From: Gammaproteobacteria bacterium | GTDB taxonomy: Bacteria; Pseudomonadota; Gammaproteobacteria; SZUA-229 | Direction of reading: 5' to 3' | Length of the DNA stretch: 33,873 nt | Assembly: GCA_029881275.1 (NCBI GenBank) | Contig: JAOUMX010000008.1 | Location: 1-33,873, forward strand | Shown here: piece by piece, positions 23,184 to 32,511 of the stretch | Layout: every line of letters begins with the position of its first letter | Numbering within the stretch: the first letter of the stretch is position 1 | Position numbers and translations under genes: made by a program | Notes under the pieces: model-generated | What the model was told of the DNA's origin: nothing | The model's input: the letters and a program-made list of their open reading frames with translations, nothing else | The model's database searches: none

Positions 23184-24371
23184 TTACAAACGGCTCAATA
23201 ATAACTGCCTGAGTTCTTCATCGGTCAATACAATAGGATTGGTCTTCATACTACTTCCTCTGGCATGTGCGACCACCTGATCCAGTCCTGTCTCATCCAG
23301 CTTGAAAGCAGACAGTCGCGGTAAGGCCATTTTTTCTGTCCAATCGTGAAGAATAGTCGTCAAAGCTTCCCAGGAAGCATGTTTATTTTTATGTTGCTGA
23401 CTGCTCAACACATCCCCGATAACTGAATATTTATCCAGTGCTGGATTGTTTGCTTCTCGACTCAGCATGGTACGAATATTCAAATCTGTTGCCTCTGCCA
23501 CCAGCGTGCCACAGGCCATGCCATGGGGCATGGGATAAAAAGCACCTAACGGTGATGCCAGGCCATGCACAGACCCCAGCCCTGTCTGCGCCAGCGTGAT
23601 ACCGGACATCAATGCTGCATAAGCCATTTTTTCTCTGGCCTCACGGGTATCGCCAACATGCTCATATAGCACCAGCAAACTGTCACGTATGGCTTGCAAA
23701 CCACTCAACGCCAGTGCATCAGTCACTTCATTGGCCCGGGTCGAGACATAGGATTCAATTAACTGAGTCAGCGCATCCATACCATTGGCCGCAATAATCT
23801 TTTTCGGGCAACTGGCCAGCAGATCCGGGTCAACCACGGCGTACTCGGCAACCAGTCGGTCATCACGAAAGGATTTTTTAAATCCATTCGCACCATGAAC
23901 ACTGAGTACAGCATTTTTAGTGGCTTCACTACCCGTGCCCGCCGTGGTTGGCACCGCAATAAATGGCACCGCTGGACCTTGATAAGGTAATTCAGGACCC
24001 ACCCCTTCAAGATAATCCATCACCGACCGTTTTACTTTTAATAACCCTGCAATAGCCTTGGCTGCATCCAGTGCGCTGCCCCCACCAATACCCAGCACCA
24101 CATCAATACCCGCGCCTGAGAATTGTTTAACTGCATCATCAACCAGTTGCGGTGATGGCTCTCCTGCCACAGGACAAATATGCATTTGTAAATGTGCTGA
24201 CGAAAAATCTGATTTCAGACGCTCAAACTGAATCGTACTCTGAAAAGAACGGGCTCCAGTAACCAGTAATACATTACTACCATACTGACGACACAGGTCG
24301 GTAACTTTTGTAATAGAACCACAACCAAATTCAATACGGGGTAAACGTGCGATGGAAAAATTAGCGAGCAT
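23184..24371 (-). CDS. Iron-containing (group III) alcohol dehydrogenase
   Basis: NAD(P)-dependent dehydrogenase of the Fe-ADH/dehydroquinate-synthase-like superfamily, 395 aa from the ATG at 24371, which gives the family-like opening MLANFSIARLPRIEFG. An in-frame ATG at 24410 would add 13 aa; neither has a strong ribosome site. Motifs: GIGGGSALDAAKA, TTAGTGSEATKNAVL, NGMDALTQLIESYVS, GLGSVHGLASPLGAFYPMPHG. The usual metal-binding His after DALT is Gln, as in some subfamilies, while the two later His are present. It is downstream of an LsrG-like gene on the same strand, probably one operon; substrate unknown. Confidence 0.88.
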   Translation of the reverse strand: MLANFSIARLPRIEFGCGSITKVTDLCRQYGSNVLLVTGARSFQSTIQFERLKSDFSSAHLQMHICPVAGEPSPQLVDDAVKQFSGAGIDVVLGIGGGSALDAAKAIAGLLKVKRSVMDYLEGVGPELPYQGPAVPFIAVPTTAGTGSEATKNAVLSVHGANGFKKSFRDDRLVAEYAVVDPDLLASCPKKIIAANGMDALTQLIESYVSTRANEVTDALALSGLQAIRDSLLVLYEHVGDTREAREKMAYAALMSGITLAQTGLGSVHGLASPLGAFYPMPHGMACGTLVAEATDLNIRTMLSREANNPALDKYSVIGDVLSSQQHKNKHASWEALTTILHDWTEKMALPRLSAFKLDETGLDQVVAHARGSSMKTNPIVLTDEELRQLLLSRL

Positions 24372-24441
24372 AATCGTTATCTGTTTTACAGGGAGTTCAT
24401 AGATTGCCATGCTGCAACATTTCTAGCAATGACAAATAAAT

Positions 24442-24738
24442 TTAATCCACAGGATATAAACCATGATAAGGCACGCCTTTACGTGGTGATGCCATCCAGT
24501 CTGCAACGCGATCACGCCACGTTAAATAGTGTGACGTTTGTTTATGAGCTGCTGCATCTTCCTGGCTGGCATAAGCCTCATACAACACAAATTGACAGGG
24601 ATCATCTGCAGACTGAAGTATATCAAAACGGCGGTTACCGCTTTCTTCAATAGAGGCAAGATGATTGTTGCGTGTTGCCTCAATAAAATCACCCACATGT
24701 TCTGCTTTTACTTCGACATATACGAGAGTAACCTGCAT
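24442..24738 (-). CDS. ABM-domain protein similar to LsrG (phospho-AI-2 isomerase family)
   Basis: A 98-aa ferredoxin-like dimeric ABM fold. The sequence resembles E. coli LsrG throughout: MQVTLVYVEVKAEHVGDFIE, NNHLASIEESGNRRFDILQ, FVLYEAY, HKQTSHYLTWRD and SPRKGVPYHGLYP. LsrG acts on phosphorylated autoinducer-2. No lsr transporter or kinase is here, so a related small-molecule isomerase or monooxygenase role is equally possible. The start at 24738 is set by GGAG at a spacing of 7; an upstream extension to 24819 has no ribosome site. Confidence 0.82.
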   Translation of the reverse strand: MQVTLVYVEVKAEHVGDFIEATRNNHLASIEESGNRRFDILQSADDPCQFVLYEAYASQEDAAAHKQTSHYLTWRDRVADWMASPRKGVPYHGLYPVD

Positions 24739-24856
24739 TATCATTCTCCATTGACAGATAATTAATGATTGCCTGATAGCGCTCAGAATGACAGAATATT
24801 TATTCTGTTTAGATCTCACCAGGCCATAACATAATAACCAGGAAGATTATTTTTCA

Positions 24857-25414
24857 ATGAACACATCCACGCCCAGACTCATATTACACCCTGTCGATCA
24901 TCAATATATTCCTGATAATAACAGCCCTATACTGGAATCACTTAAAGCGGTTCAATTCATAAATCCATCTATACATGATTCAGGTACTTATCTTGCCGGC
25001 AATGAATTTATTAATTTGTTAAGTTTTTTGGGCTGTTCACCCGATATTATTCTTAGCCCTGATAATGGTGACAAATTTTGCAGCATTAGCATACCCGAAA
25101 CCCATGATGACATTACATTACTGGGCTACACATCAATGATTATTCCCGGCTGTCCTGTATGTAACCATAAAGTTGTCGACTGGAAACAGCATTTTCATCA
25201 ATGGAAAAAAGGTGATTACATTTATCATTGCACCGAGTGCCAGACAGGAACGCCGGTTCCCCGGTTAAAATGGCGACAGGAAGCCGGTTATGGACGTTTC
25301 TGTATCACCATCAGTCATATTCATCCTCACGAAGCAGTACCTTCAGAAAAACTGTTAAGCACGCTGCAACAAACATGCAATACTGACTGGACTTATTTTT
25401 ATGCCAACAACTGA
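24857..25414 (+). CDS. Hypothetical protein with zinc-ribbon-like CxxC pair, 185 aa
   Basis: Family not recognised. Soluble, no signal peptide. In the middle, PGCPVCNHKVVDW and, about 30 residues later, YHCTECQTGTPVPRL form a CxxC...CxxC pair typical of a structural zinc ribbon. The flanks are strand-rich (SGTYLAGNEFINLLSFLGCSPDI before it; GRFCITISHIHPHEAV after it). The next gene starts 7 bp after its stop, or overlaps it if the earlier start is used, so the two are co-translated. Confidence 0.72.
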   Translation: MNTSTPRLILHPVDHQYIPDNNSPILESLKAVQFINPSIHDSGTYLAGNEFINLLSFLGCSPDIILSPDNGDKFCSISIPETHDDITLLGYTSMIIPGCPVCNHKVVDWKQHFHQWKKGDYIYHCTECQTGTPVPRLKWRQEAGYGRFCITISHIHPHEAVPSEKLLSTLQQTCNTDWTYFYANN

Positions 25415-25421
25415 AACACTC

Positions 25422-25793
25422 ATGAAACATATCAGAATAACCATTGGTAAAGTCATCATTGAAGCGGAGTTGCTGACAACGCCAACTGCACAGGCGATTG
25501 TGAATAACCTGCCATTTGCCAGTAAAGCACAAACCTGGGGAGACGAAGTTTATTTTGAAACTCCCGTTCAGGCAGAACTGGAAAGCGATGCAAAAAATAT
25601 CATTGACGCCGGTGAACTGGCTTTCTGGTGTGAGGGTGGCTGTATCGCGATCGGTTTTGGCCCAACACCCATGTCACAGGGCAAGGAAATACGTCTTGCC
25701 ACAAAAACCAATATCTGGGCCAGAACGCTGAATGATGTTAGCCAGTTAAAATCCGTTAAGCCTGATGATTTTATTTTTATTGAAGCAATATAA
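25422..25793 (+). CDS. Cyclophilin-like fold protein (TM1367 family)
   Basis: 123 aa. It matches the bacterial TM1367-type family, a cyclophilin-like barrel: MKHIRITIGKVIIEAELL, NNLPFASKAQTWGDEVYF, GELAFWCEGGCIAIGFGPTP and a C-terminal VKPDDFIFIEA. Prolyl-isomerase residues of true cyclophilins are not evident, and the biochemical role of the family is unknown. The start at 25422 gives the canonical opening; an in-frame ATG at 25401 would overlap the upstream gene. No good ribosome site, so coupling to the upstream gene is likely. Confidence 0.8.
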   Translation: MKHIRITIGKVIIEAELLTTPTAQAIVNNLPFASKAQTWGDEVYFETPVQAELESDAKNIIDAGELAFWCEGGCIAIGFGPTPMSQGKEIRLATKTNIWARTLNDVSQLKSVKPDDFIFIEAI

Positions 25794-25834
25794 GCTGATC
25801 GATAAATCGCAACTTAATACTGGTGCTGTATAAC

Positions 25835-27049
25835 TCAAACCTTATAATGCCTGAGAAAATGATCAAGTCGCTCAAAGACTTTTTCCATTTCATCTTTTCT
25901 TGGCAAGAATACGATACGCACATGATCCGGCTTCGGCCAGTTAAAGGCTGTGCCCTGCACCAGCAGAATTTTTTCCTGGCTTAACAGATCATATACAAAT
26001 TTTTCATCGTCCTTTATTGGATACATTTCAGTATCCAGTTTTGGAAACAGATACATGGCACCTTTAGGTTTGACACAACTGATACCCGGCAGCTGATTAA
26101 CCATTGTCCATGCATAGTGCATTTGTTCGTACAGACGTCCACCGGGTTTAATTAAATCCTGAATACTTTGATAACCACCCAGTGCTGTTTGAATGGCATG
26201 CTGTCCGGGAACATTGGAACACAGGCGCATTGAGGCCAGCAGGGTCAGACCTTCAATATAATCCTTAGCCAGATGCTTGGCACCGGAAATTAACATCCAG
26301 CCGGAACGAAAACCGGCGACACGATAGGTTTTCGACAAGCCATTAAAACTGACAAACAGGACATCATCGGCCAGTGACGCAATGGTCACATGCTTGGCAT
26401 CATCATAAATTATCTTGTCATAAATTTCGTCCGCAAAAATAATCAGCCTGTGCTTACGCGCAAGGTCAACGATTTGCTGCAAAATCTCACGGGAATAAAC
26501 AGCACCGGTAGGATTATTAGGATTGATGATCACTATCCCCCGGGTATGGGAGGTGATTTTACTTTCGATATCGGCAATGTCCGGTTGCCAGTCATGGGCT
26601 TCATCACACAGGTAATGAACCGGGTTACCACCGGACAAACTCACCGCCGCAGTCCATAAAGGATAATCCGGTGCCGGAATCAGCATTTCATCGCCATTAT
26701 TGAGCAATGCCTGCATGGTCATGACAATCAGCTCACTAACGCCATTACCCAGATAGATATCCTCAATTTCCACACCTGAAACATGGCATGACTGATAATA
26801 CTGCATAACCGCTTTTCGGGCATAATAGACACCCTTGGAGTCACTATAGCCCTGACAGTTTGCCAGGTTGTAGATCACATCCTGAATAATTTCGTCAGGC
26901 GCCTCAAAACCAAAAGGTGCCGGGTTACCAATATTCAGTTTGGTAATACGATGGCCTTCTTCTTCAAGGCGTTTGGCTTCCTGTAAAACAGGTCCGCGAA
27001 TGTCGTAGCAGACCTGATCGAGCTTATCTGATTTATTGATGTTGGTCAT
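25835..27049 (-). CDS. alaA: Alanine-synthesising aminotransferase AlaA
   Basis: PLP-dependent class I aminotransferase (glutamate-pyruvate), 404 aa (E. coli AlaA 405). The PLP-binding Lys240 is in NGLSKTYRVAGFRSGWM. Other class I signatures are NIGNPAPFGF, DYPLWTAAVSLSGG, INPNNPTGAVYS and FADEIYDKIIYDD, with a C-terminal RIVFLPR containing the carboxylate-binding Arg. It is divergent from the Rossmann-less dehydrogenase gene, with a 100-bp shared upstream region. Confidence 0.95.
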   Translation of the reverse strand: MTNINKSDKLDQVCYDIRGPVLQEAKRLEEEGHRITKLNIGNPAPFGFEAPDEIIQDVIYNLANCQGYSDSKGVYYARKAVMQYYQSCHVSGVEIEDIYLGNGVSELIVMTMQALLNNGDEMLIPAPDYPLWTAAVSLSGGNPVHYLCDEAHDWQPDIADIESKITSHTRGIVIINPNNPTGAVYSREILQQIVDLARKHRLIIFADEIYDKIIYDDAKHVTIASLADDVLFVSFNGLSKTYRVAGFRSGWMLISGAKHLAKDYIEGLTLLASMRLCSNVPGQHAIQTALGGYQSIQDLIKPGGRLYEQMHYAWTMVNQLPGISCVKPKGAMYLFPKLDTEMYPIKDDEKFVYDLLSQEKILLVQGTAFNWPKPDHVRIVFLPRKDEMEKVFERLDHFLRHYKV

Positions 27050-27149
27050 ACAAGTACATAGTGTGTTAAAAGAGCATATAGTATGTCATGTTATTTCAAA
27101 TGTCCTACAAAATATAATAGCTATTAATTCTTAAATAGGAACAGGTTTT

Positions 27150-27539
27150 ATGAATGTGGTAATGATTGATAGCAGTAACCTTGCTGGCGAAGCCGACTTT
27201 CCGATGATAAATCTGAACAAGTTTGGCTGGGAACAATACCAGCATCTTGAACAGAATGAAGTCGAACAGCGGTGCTGGCGATCAGATATTATTATTACTG
27301 CGGCTACAACAGTAGACCGGGCCGTTATCGACAAAGCATTCAAATTAAAACTGATTATTGCGGCCGGTCACGCCTATGATCATATTGATATTAATGCAGC
27401 TCAGGAGCGTGGCATAAAGGTTTGTCATGTACCCGAACTGGATCCCAGTGACAAAAACAACACCGCAAAAATCTGTTCCCAGGTAATAGATAACATCAAT
27501 GCATTCATTCAGGGTGAACCTATCAACAGGGTTGCCTGA
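27150..27539 (+). CDS. D-2-hydroxyacid dehydrogenase catalytic domain lacking the NAD-binding domain
   Basis: 129 aa. Residues 1-95 follow the N-terminal part of the discontinuous substrate-binding domain of D-isomer 2-hydroxyacid dehydrogenases (TAATTVDRAVIDKAFKLKLI, then AGHAYDHIDINAAQERGIKV). At about 98-129 the sequence passes directly to what is normally the extreme C-terminal helix (NINAFIQGEPINRVA). The roughly 180-residue Rossmann domain between these, with GxGxxG and the catalytic Arg/Glu/His, is absent, with an intact frame. It cannot be a dehydrogenase alone; a ligand-binding, regulatory or decaying protein is possible. The start ATG follows AGGAACAGG. Confidence 0.78.
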   Translation: MNVVMIDSSNLAGEADFPMINLNKFGWEQYQHLEQNEVEQRCWRSDIIITAATTVDRAVIDKAFKLKLIIAAGHAYDHIDINAAQERGIKVCHVPELDPSDKNNTAKICSQVIDNINAFIQGEPINRVA

Positions 27540-27547
27540 AAACTGAT

Positions 27548-28144
27548 TTATATTCTCTGCCAGGCCAGTATGTGATTATTAGCGGGCATTTCATAATCAG
27601 TATATAAAATCATATTGTTTTCTTTTGCCAGCAACACCAGGTCTTCAAAATTGCGTATTCCACTACTGGGATCTCGATTCTTCAACCATTGATCAAAACT
27701 CTGATTACTGGGACTGGTGTACTGACCATGATAATTAAACGGCCCATACTGACAGAAAATACCACCGGTTTTCAGAGACTGCGAAACACCACGAAACATC
27801 GACTTTACGTCAGGCCATGAGACAATATGCGTGGTATTGGCAGTAAATGCATAATCCATATTTCTAAATGGCCAGATTTCAATACTAACATCCAGCACGC
27901 TGGGCATTTTAATTCGATTATGCCCTGCTTCATTAATCCATAAACGAATTCCCGGCAGAGCTTCTTCGATATCGGTGGGATACCATTCTAAATGTGGCAT
28001 TTGCTGGCTAAAAAAAACCCCGTGCTGGCCTGTACCACTGCCAATTTCAAGAACCTTACCGGATTCTGTAAAAACAGTTTTCAGTACATCCAGAATGGGT
28101 TGCTTATTTTGCTCGCAGGATTCTGCATAGGGCTTATTCAACAT
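27548..28144 (-). CDS. DUF938 SAM-dependent methyltransferase-like protein
   Basis: 198 aa. Class I methyltransferase fold with motif I VLEIGSGTGQHGVFFSQ, acidic motif II WYPTDIEEA, and the DUF938-specific NTTHIVSWPDVKSMFRG and GPFNYHGQYTSPSN. The substrate of this widespread family is unknown. The ATG at 28144 is preferred over the TTG two codons earlier. It lies 11 bp downstream of apeB, at the end of a three-gene minus-strand operon. Confidence 0.87.
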   Translation of the reverse strand: MLNKPYAESCEQNKQPILDVLKTVFTESGKVLEIGSGTGQHGVFFSQQMPHLEWYPTDIEEALPGIRLWINEAGHNRIKMPSVLDVSIEIWPFRNMDYAFTANTTHIVSWPDVKSMFRGVSQSLKTGGIFCQYGPFNYHGQYTSPSNQSFDQWLKNRDPSSGIRNFEDLVLLAKENNMILYTDYEMPANNHILAWQRI

Positions 28145-28155
28145 TAACAATCGAT

Positions 28156-29439
28156 CTACTTGTAAAACTCTCTGAGCACACGGTAAAGATAATAACCATC
28201 CCAGCGCCCCGCCAGTTCACGTATCGAATGCATGGCAAACGTGGGCACACCCACATCCAGGGTTTTTACACCTAATTCACTGGCTGTGACCGGTCCAATG
28301 GTACTGCCGCAGGCCATGTCACTACGCACGACAAATGCCTGAACCGGCACATCCGCCTGATGACACAGACGCCTGAAAATAGCACTGGTTTCACTATTTG
28401 ATGCATAACGCTGGTTTGCATTGGTTTTAATCACTGGCCCCTGATTAATAATAGCGCCGTGATTATCATCATAACGATCCGCAAAATTGGGGTGAACCGC
28501 ATGCGCATTGTCTGCTGAAATAAACATTGAATGGGTCATGGTGCGAGTAAACTCTTCACCACAACCCGCAATACGTTCCAGTACTGATTTTAGAAAAGTA
28601 CCATAGGCTCCACTGGCTGAAGAACTACCCACTTCTTCATGATCATTACAGACCAGCAAACTGGTAACGTCATCACTTGCCTCGAATAAACTCATTAAAC
28701 CAGTATAACAACTTAACAAATTATCCAGACGTGCAGCTGCAATAAAATCCTGATGCAAACCGACAAATGAGGGAGGCTGAACATCATAAAAACTTAATTC
28801 ATAATCCAATACTTCAATGGCATCGGTTATGCCGTTTTGCTGTTTCATTAACTGTAATAAAATTGCCTTGAAATTTGGCTTATCTTCATTTGGCAGTTTA
28901 ATTAATACCGGTGGTATATCTTTTTGTGCATTGATACTGCGGTTTTCATTAGCCTCACGATCCAGATGAATAGCCAGACTGGGAATTACTGCAACAGGTG
29001 TTTCAAAATTAATCAGGGTATGAACAATTTCATCGTCATCAGCCAGATAACTGACTCGCCCCGCCAATGATAAATCACGATCAAACCAGGGATTAAGTAA
29101 TGCCCCACCATAAACTTCAACACCCAGTTGAAAATAACCATTTTTAACCATTTCAGGTTGAGGTTTTACTTTTAAACAGGGGCTGTCGGTATGCGCGCCG
29201 ACCATGCGCACACCGGTTGAGATAACATCTTGTTTACCTGTTTTAAATGCGATGATAGAAGAATCATTTCGGGTTACATAATAGCCCTGTCCTTTTTTCA
29301 GTTGCCAGGGTTCAGATTCAAATAGACACTGATACCCCATGCACTCGAGACGACCAATCATGGTCGCAACTGCATGAAAAGGTGTTGGCGATAATTCAAT
29401 AAATTCCATTAAACCCTGATTGAATTCTGTATCTTGCAT
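28156..29439 (-). CDS. apeB: M18 family aminopeptidase (aspartyl-type)
   Basis: A 427-aa cytosolic, probably dodecameric, zinc metallopeptidase that removes N-terminal residues, typically acidic ones. The metal and catalytic motifs of family M18 are present: AHTDSP (His83), NPWFDRDLSLAG, CNDHEEVGSSSASGAYG, FISADNAHAVHPNF and a late MACGSTIGP region. Length and order match bacterial ApeB. The upstream NAD-kinase-like gene ends 6 bp before its ATG, so they are likely co-transcribed. Confidence 0.93.
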   Translation of the reverse strand: MQDTEFNQGLMEFIELSPTPFHAVATMIGRLECMGYQCLFESEPWQLKKGQGYYVTRNDSSIIAFKTGKQDVISTGVRMVGAHTDSPCLKVKPQPEMVKNGYFQLGVEVYGGALLNPWFDRDLSLAGRVSYLADDDEIVHTLINFETPVAVIPSLAIHLDREANENRSINAQKDIPPVLIKLPNEDKPNFKAILLQLMKQQNGITDAIEVLDYELSFYDVQPPSFVGLHQDFIAAARLDNLLSCYTGLMSLFEASDDVTSLLVCNDHEEVGSSSASGAYGTFLKSVLERIAGCGEEFTRTMTHSMFISADNAHAVHPNFADRYDDNHGAIINQGPVIKTNANQRYASNSETSAIFRRLCHQADVPVQAFVVRSDMACGSTIGPVTASELGVKTLDVGVPTFAMHSIRELAGRWDGYYLYRVLREFYK

Positions 29440-29445
29440 TCTTTA

Positions 29446-30576
29446 CTAACCTATTTTGTATAACGTATGTTGATCATAACCGGTAATAATCTGAATCATC
29501 CCACATAATTCATGATTCAATTGTTCATCGCCGGTATCGACACGAATCGGTTGCCCTTTAAGTGCATGTAATTTTTCTGGTGTGGCAATAATGATAATAT
29601 TATCTTTGCCTATTTTTCGAATCACTGCAGCACTGAGTTGCTGATTGCCTCGACCAAATAAATGACCCTGACCACCAATAATGGTCAACACCATTTTAGC
29701 TGATTTATCTTTATCCAGAAATGACAGAATCTGTTGCTCACTAATGTCACTGGCAAGCAGCTGCCTGTTTTCAACCAGATCGACACCCAGTAAGGTTGCT
29801 TCAAGTCCAAGCTCATCCATAATCGCTTTTGGTGTGCTGCCTGAACCAATAAAATACAATGTATCCTCGTCCATGAGTTCAGTAATGTAAGCTGCGATAT
29901 CCTGTAACACCAGCTCTTCATGTTCCACGCCACCGTCTTTCATATTTTGCATATACTGATTTTCAGCAGGCACATGCAATTGACCATAACGTTTGGCTTT
30001 AACACGATCCTGGCGAAATGCGTCTTCATCTATATCCATCACCGCGGCTTCCTGCAATGTCAGTGGACGACCACGAATAATCAATGCCAGTAATTCTCCG
30101 GCATGTTTTGGCGTTACTGCGTACACGGCAGAATGTATTTTACAACCTGCAGGCACACCGATAACTGGCAACACATGATCCTGTTTTTTTACCTGCATAA
30201 TATTAAATACATTTCGTGCAGTACCATCGCCACCGGCAAAGAGTAACAAATCTATACCCTGATCAAGCAGGTGTGACACGGCTCTTTCGGTATCGTCGGC
30301 ACTGGTATCACCGGCGTTATTCTGGCTCACTACCTGCACCGTAAAACCCATCTGCTGACACAGGTTTTCACCCATCTCATTAGCGGCGGTATAGATAACC
30401 ATATCATCAGCATAGGCCTGGACCTGCTCCAGCGTTGAGCGCATTCTATTTTGCGCCGCTGGTCTGGCACCCCGTTCCTGGGCCGCTTTTACGGTGGCAG
30501 CACCATCGGAACCTTTCAATGCCACTGCTCCGCCAATGCCTGCCACTGGATTGATAACCAAACCTAATCTGAACAA
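29446..30576 (-). CDS. ATP-NAD kinase family protein (COG3199/AcoX-like)
   Basis: 376 aa. The family opening FRLGLVINPVAGIGG is followed by the NAD-kinase/diacylglycerol-kinase motif LLLFAGGDGTARNV, then GVPAGCKIHSAVYAVTPKHA and the C-terminal LTIIGGQGHLFGRGNQQ. It is distinct from the housekeeping NadK; the physiological substrate of this subgroup is unsettled. There is no ATG near the start. I use TTG at 30576 because GGGG lies about 6 nt before it and the protein then begins like its relatives; TTG at 30588 is the alternative. First gene of an operon with apeB and the DUF938 gene. Confidence 0.82.
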   Translation of the reverse strand: MFRLGLVINPVAGIGGAVALKGSDGAATVKAAQERGARPAAQNRMRSTLEQVQAYADDMVIYTAANEMGENLCQQMGFTVQVVSQNNAGDTSADDTERAVSHLLDQGIDLLLFAGGDGTARNVFNIMQVKKQDHVLPVIGVPAGCKIHSAVYAVTPKHAGELLALIIRGRPLTLQEAAVMDIDEDAFRQDRVKAKRYGQLHVPAENQYMQNMKDGGVEHEELVLQDIAAYITELMDEDTLYFIGSGSTPKAIMDELGLEATLLGVDLVENRQLLASDISEQQILSFLDKDKSAKMVLTIIGGQGHLFGRGNQQLSAAVIRKIGKDNIIIIATPEKLHALKGQPIRVDTGDEQLNHELCGMIQIITGYDQHTLYKIG

Positions 30577-30768
30577 CGCAAACCCCAAAACCTGATTGAA
30601 TGTAATTTTAGGAATGTATCATATAGTGCTATCATTAGCGCCGAATTCAACTGTTAGCCCCTGAAAATCATGAGTTTTTCTTTCATCTGCTAAAAACTGC
30701 GACAAATTTATATACCTCATGACTTTTTCGGTTCTTCCTTTAACGCCAATGACAAGATTAATTAAACC

Positions 30769-32001
30769 ATGAATTTTCCCGCTCCATTCAAACCCAGACG
30801 TGATTCAGTTGCTGTAAAAGTAGGTAATATCACGGTCGGTGGAGGCGCCCCTGTGGTTGTTCAGTCGATGACCAACACTGACACAGCCGATGAAATTAAT
30901 ACCGCCATACAAATTGCCGAACTGGCCAGCAGTGGCTCTGAAATGGTTCGTATTACCGTCAATACCGCCGAGGCAGCAGCAGCCGTACCCGGCATCAAGG
31001 CACGCTTGAAACACATGGGCATAGATGTACCCCTGGTAGGCGATTTTCATTTTAATGGCCATAAATTACTCAGCCAGCATCCCGAATGTGCCCAGGCGCT
31101 GGATAAATATCGCATTAACCCCGGCAATGTCGGTCGTGGCAAAAAACGGGATGAACAATTTGCCACCATGATTGAATTTGCCATCAAATATAATAAGCCT
31201 GTCCGTATCGGTGTTAACTGGGGCAGCATGGACCAGGAACTGTTAGCCAGGCTCATGGATGAAAATGCGCAATTGCCGGAACCCAGAGATCCCAAGGACG
31301 TCATGTTTGAAACCGTGATTCGTTCTGCCATTGATAGCGCGAAACAGGCAGAGGATATTGGCCTTGGCAAGGATAAAATTATTCTGTCCTGCAAAATGTC
31401 TGATGTGCAGGATTTGATCACCGTTTATCGTGAAATGGCCCAACGCTGTGACTATGCCCTGCATCTTGGTTTAACCGAAGCCGGCATGGGCTCAAAAGGC
31501 ATTGTTGCCTCGACAGCAGCTTTAGCCGTTTTATTACATGACGGTATTGGTGACACGATTCGGATTTCCTTAACACCGGAACCCGGCGCATCACGCACCA
31601 AAGAAGTCATTGTGGCACAGGAAATTTTACAGACCATGGGGTTACGCGCCTTTGTACCACTGGTAACTGCCTGCCCTGGCTGCGGCCGCACCAGCAGCAG
31701 TTACTTTCAGGAACTGGCAGAAAAAATTCAAAACTACTTACGCGAACAAATGCCTGTCTGGAAAGACCAATACCAGGGCGTGGAAAGCATGTCTGTTGCA
31801 GTCATGGGTTGCGTCGTCAATGGCCCCGGCGAAAGCAAACACGCTAACATCGGCATCAGTCTGCCCGGTACAGGTGAAACCCCGGTAGCCCCTGTTTATG
31901 AAGATGGGGAAAAAACAGTCACCCTGAAAGGTGATCACATCGCCGAAGAATTCCAGGAACTATTAAATAAGTACATCGAAAGAACCTATAGCAAACATTA
32001 A
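30769..32001 (+). CDS. ispG: 4-hydroxy-3-methylbut-2-enyl-diphosphate synthase IspG (GcpE)
   Basis: Iron-sulfur enzyme of the MEP isoprenoid pathway, converting ME-cPP to HMBPP. 410 aa. The TIM-barrel part has [10 protein letters not shown] and [17 protein letters not shown]. [4Fe-4S] ligands Cys302 and Cys305 ([10 protein letters not shown]) and Cys348 with Glu355 (GCVVNGPGE) are present. The segment between the second and third Cys is about 11 residues longer than in E. coli. In this lineage it is not next to rodZ or hisS; the nudix gene starts one base after its stop. Confidence 0.97.
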   Translation: MNFPAPFKPRRDSVAVKVGNITVGGGAPVVVQSMTNTDTADEINTAIQIAELASSGSEMVRITVNTAEAAAAVPGIKARLKHMGIDVPLVGDFHFNGHKLLSQHPECAQALDKYRINPGNVGRGKKRDEQFATMIEFAIKYNKPVRIGVNWGSMDQELLARLMDENAQLPEPRDPKDVMFETVIRSAIDSAKQAEDIGLGKDKIILSCKMSDVQDLITVYREMAQRCDYALHLGLTEAGMGSKGIVASTAALAVLLHDGIGDTIRISLTPEPGASRTKEVIVAQEILQTMGLRAFVPLVTACPGCGRTSSSYFQELAEKIQNYLREQMPVWKDQYQGVESMSVAVMGCVVNGPGESKHANIGISLPGTGETPVAPVYEDGEKTVTLKGDHIAEEFQELLNKYIERTYSKH

Positions 32002-32002
32002 T

Positions 32003-32491
32003 ATGTCATCAGAAAACTTTTCCGAGCAGAAATTTCTCAATATCATTGATCAAACACCACTGGTATCAATTGATCTTATTATTGAGAATCCAGAAGGAAA
32101 AATTCTGCTTGGCATGCGCAATAATAAACCGGCTCAGAATTACTGGTTTGTTCCCGGTGGTCGCATACGTAAAAATGAAACCCTTGAACAGGCCATGAAA
32201 CGTATTTCCAAAACCGAGCTGGGTTTTGAAATTGACATAAATGACACAGAACTCATCGGTGCCTATGATCATATTTATACTGATAACTTTGCCAATGCCA
32301 AAGACATCAACACCCATTACGTGGCACTGGGACACCGTTACAAACTGAAAAATGAGATCCCGATCACAATAGACAACCAGCACAATAAAATTTTATGGTT
32401 AAATATCAGGGATCTGCTTAACCGGGATGATGTACATCAGAACACCAGAGCCTATTTCATAAATGGCAATAAGGTTTATAATCAACAGTAA
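32003..32491 (+). CDS. gmm: GDP-mannose mannosyl hydrolase (Nudix, NudD/Gmm)
   Basis: 162 aa, similar along its length to E. coli NudD: TPLVSIDLIIENPEGKILLG, NKPAQNYWFVPGGRIRKNETL, YDDNF-like YTDNF, THYVALGHRYKL and HQNTRAYF. It hydrolyses GDP-mannose (or GDP-glucose) to GDP and sugar, by attack at the sugar carbon. The Nudix box is the degenerate type of this subfamily, lacking the usual REExxEE. The ATG comes one base after the ispG stop. No colanic-acid or O-antigen genes are nearby, which is unusual for gmm. Confidence 0.9.
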   Translation: MSSENFSEQKFLNIIDQTPLVSIDLIIENPEGKILLGMRNNKPAQNYWFVPGGRIRKNETLEQAMKRISKTELGFEIDINDTELIGAYDHIYTDNFANAKDINTHYVALGHRYKLKNEIPITIDNQHNKILWLNIRDLLNRDDVHQNTRAYFINGNKVYNQQ

Positions 32492-32511
32492 AACAATACA
32501 GGTAAACAGCC

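Noticed and set aside
27150-27539. Frameshifted full-length hydroxyacid dehydrogenase
   Set aside because: The DNA after the stop leads within about 10 bp into the convergent DUF938 gene; no Rossmann-domain sequence remains in any frame nearby.
30589-30768. ispG promoter at TTGAAT (30596-30601)
   Set aside because: Candidate -10 boxes lie at 15 bp or match poorly; not convincing enough to list.
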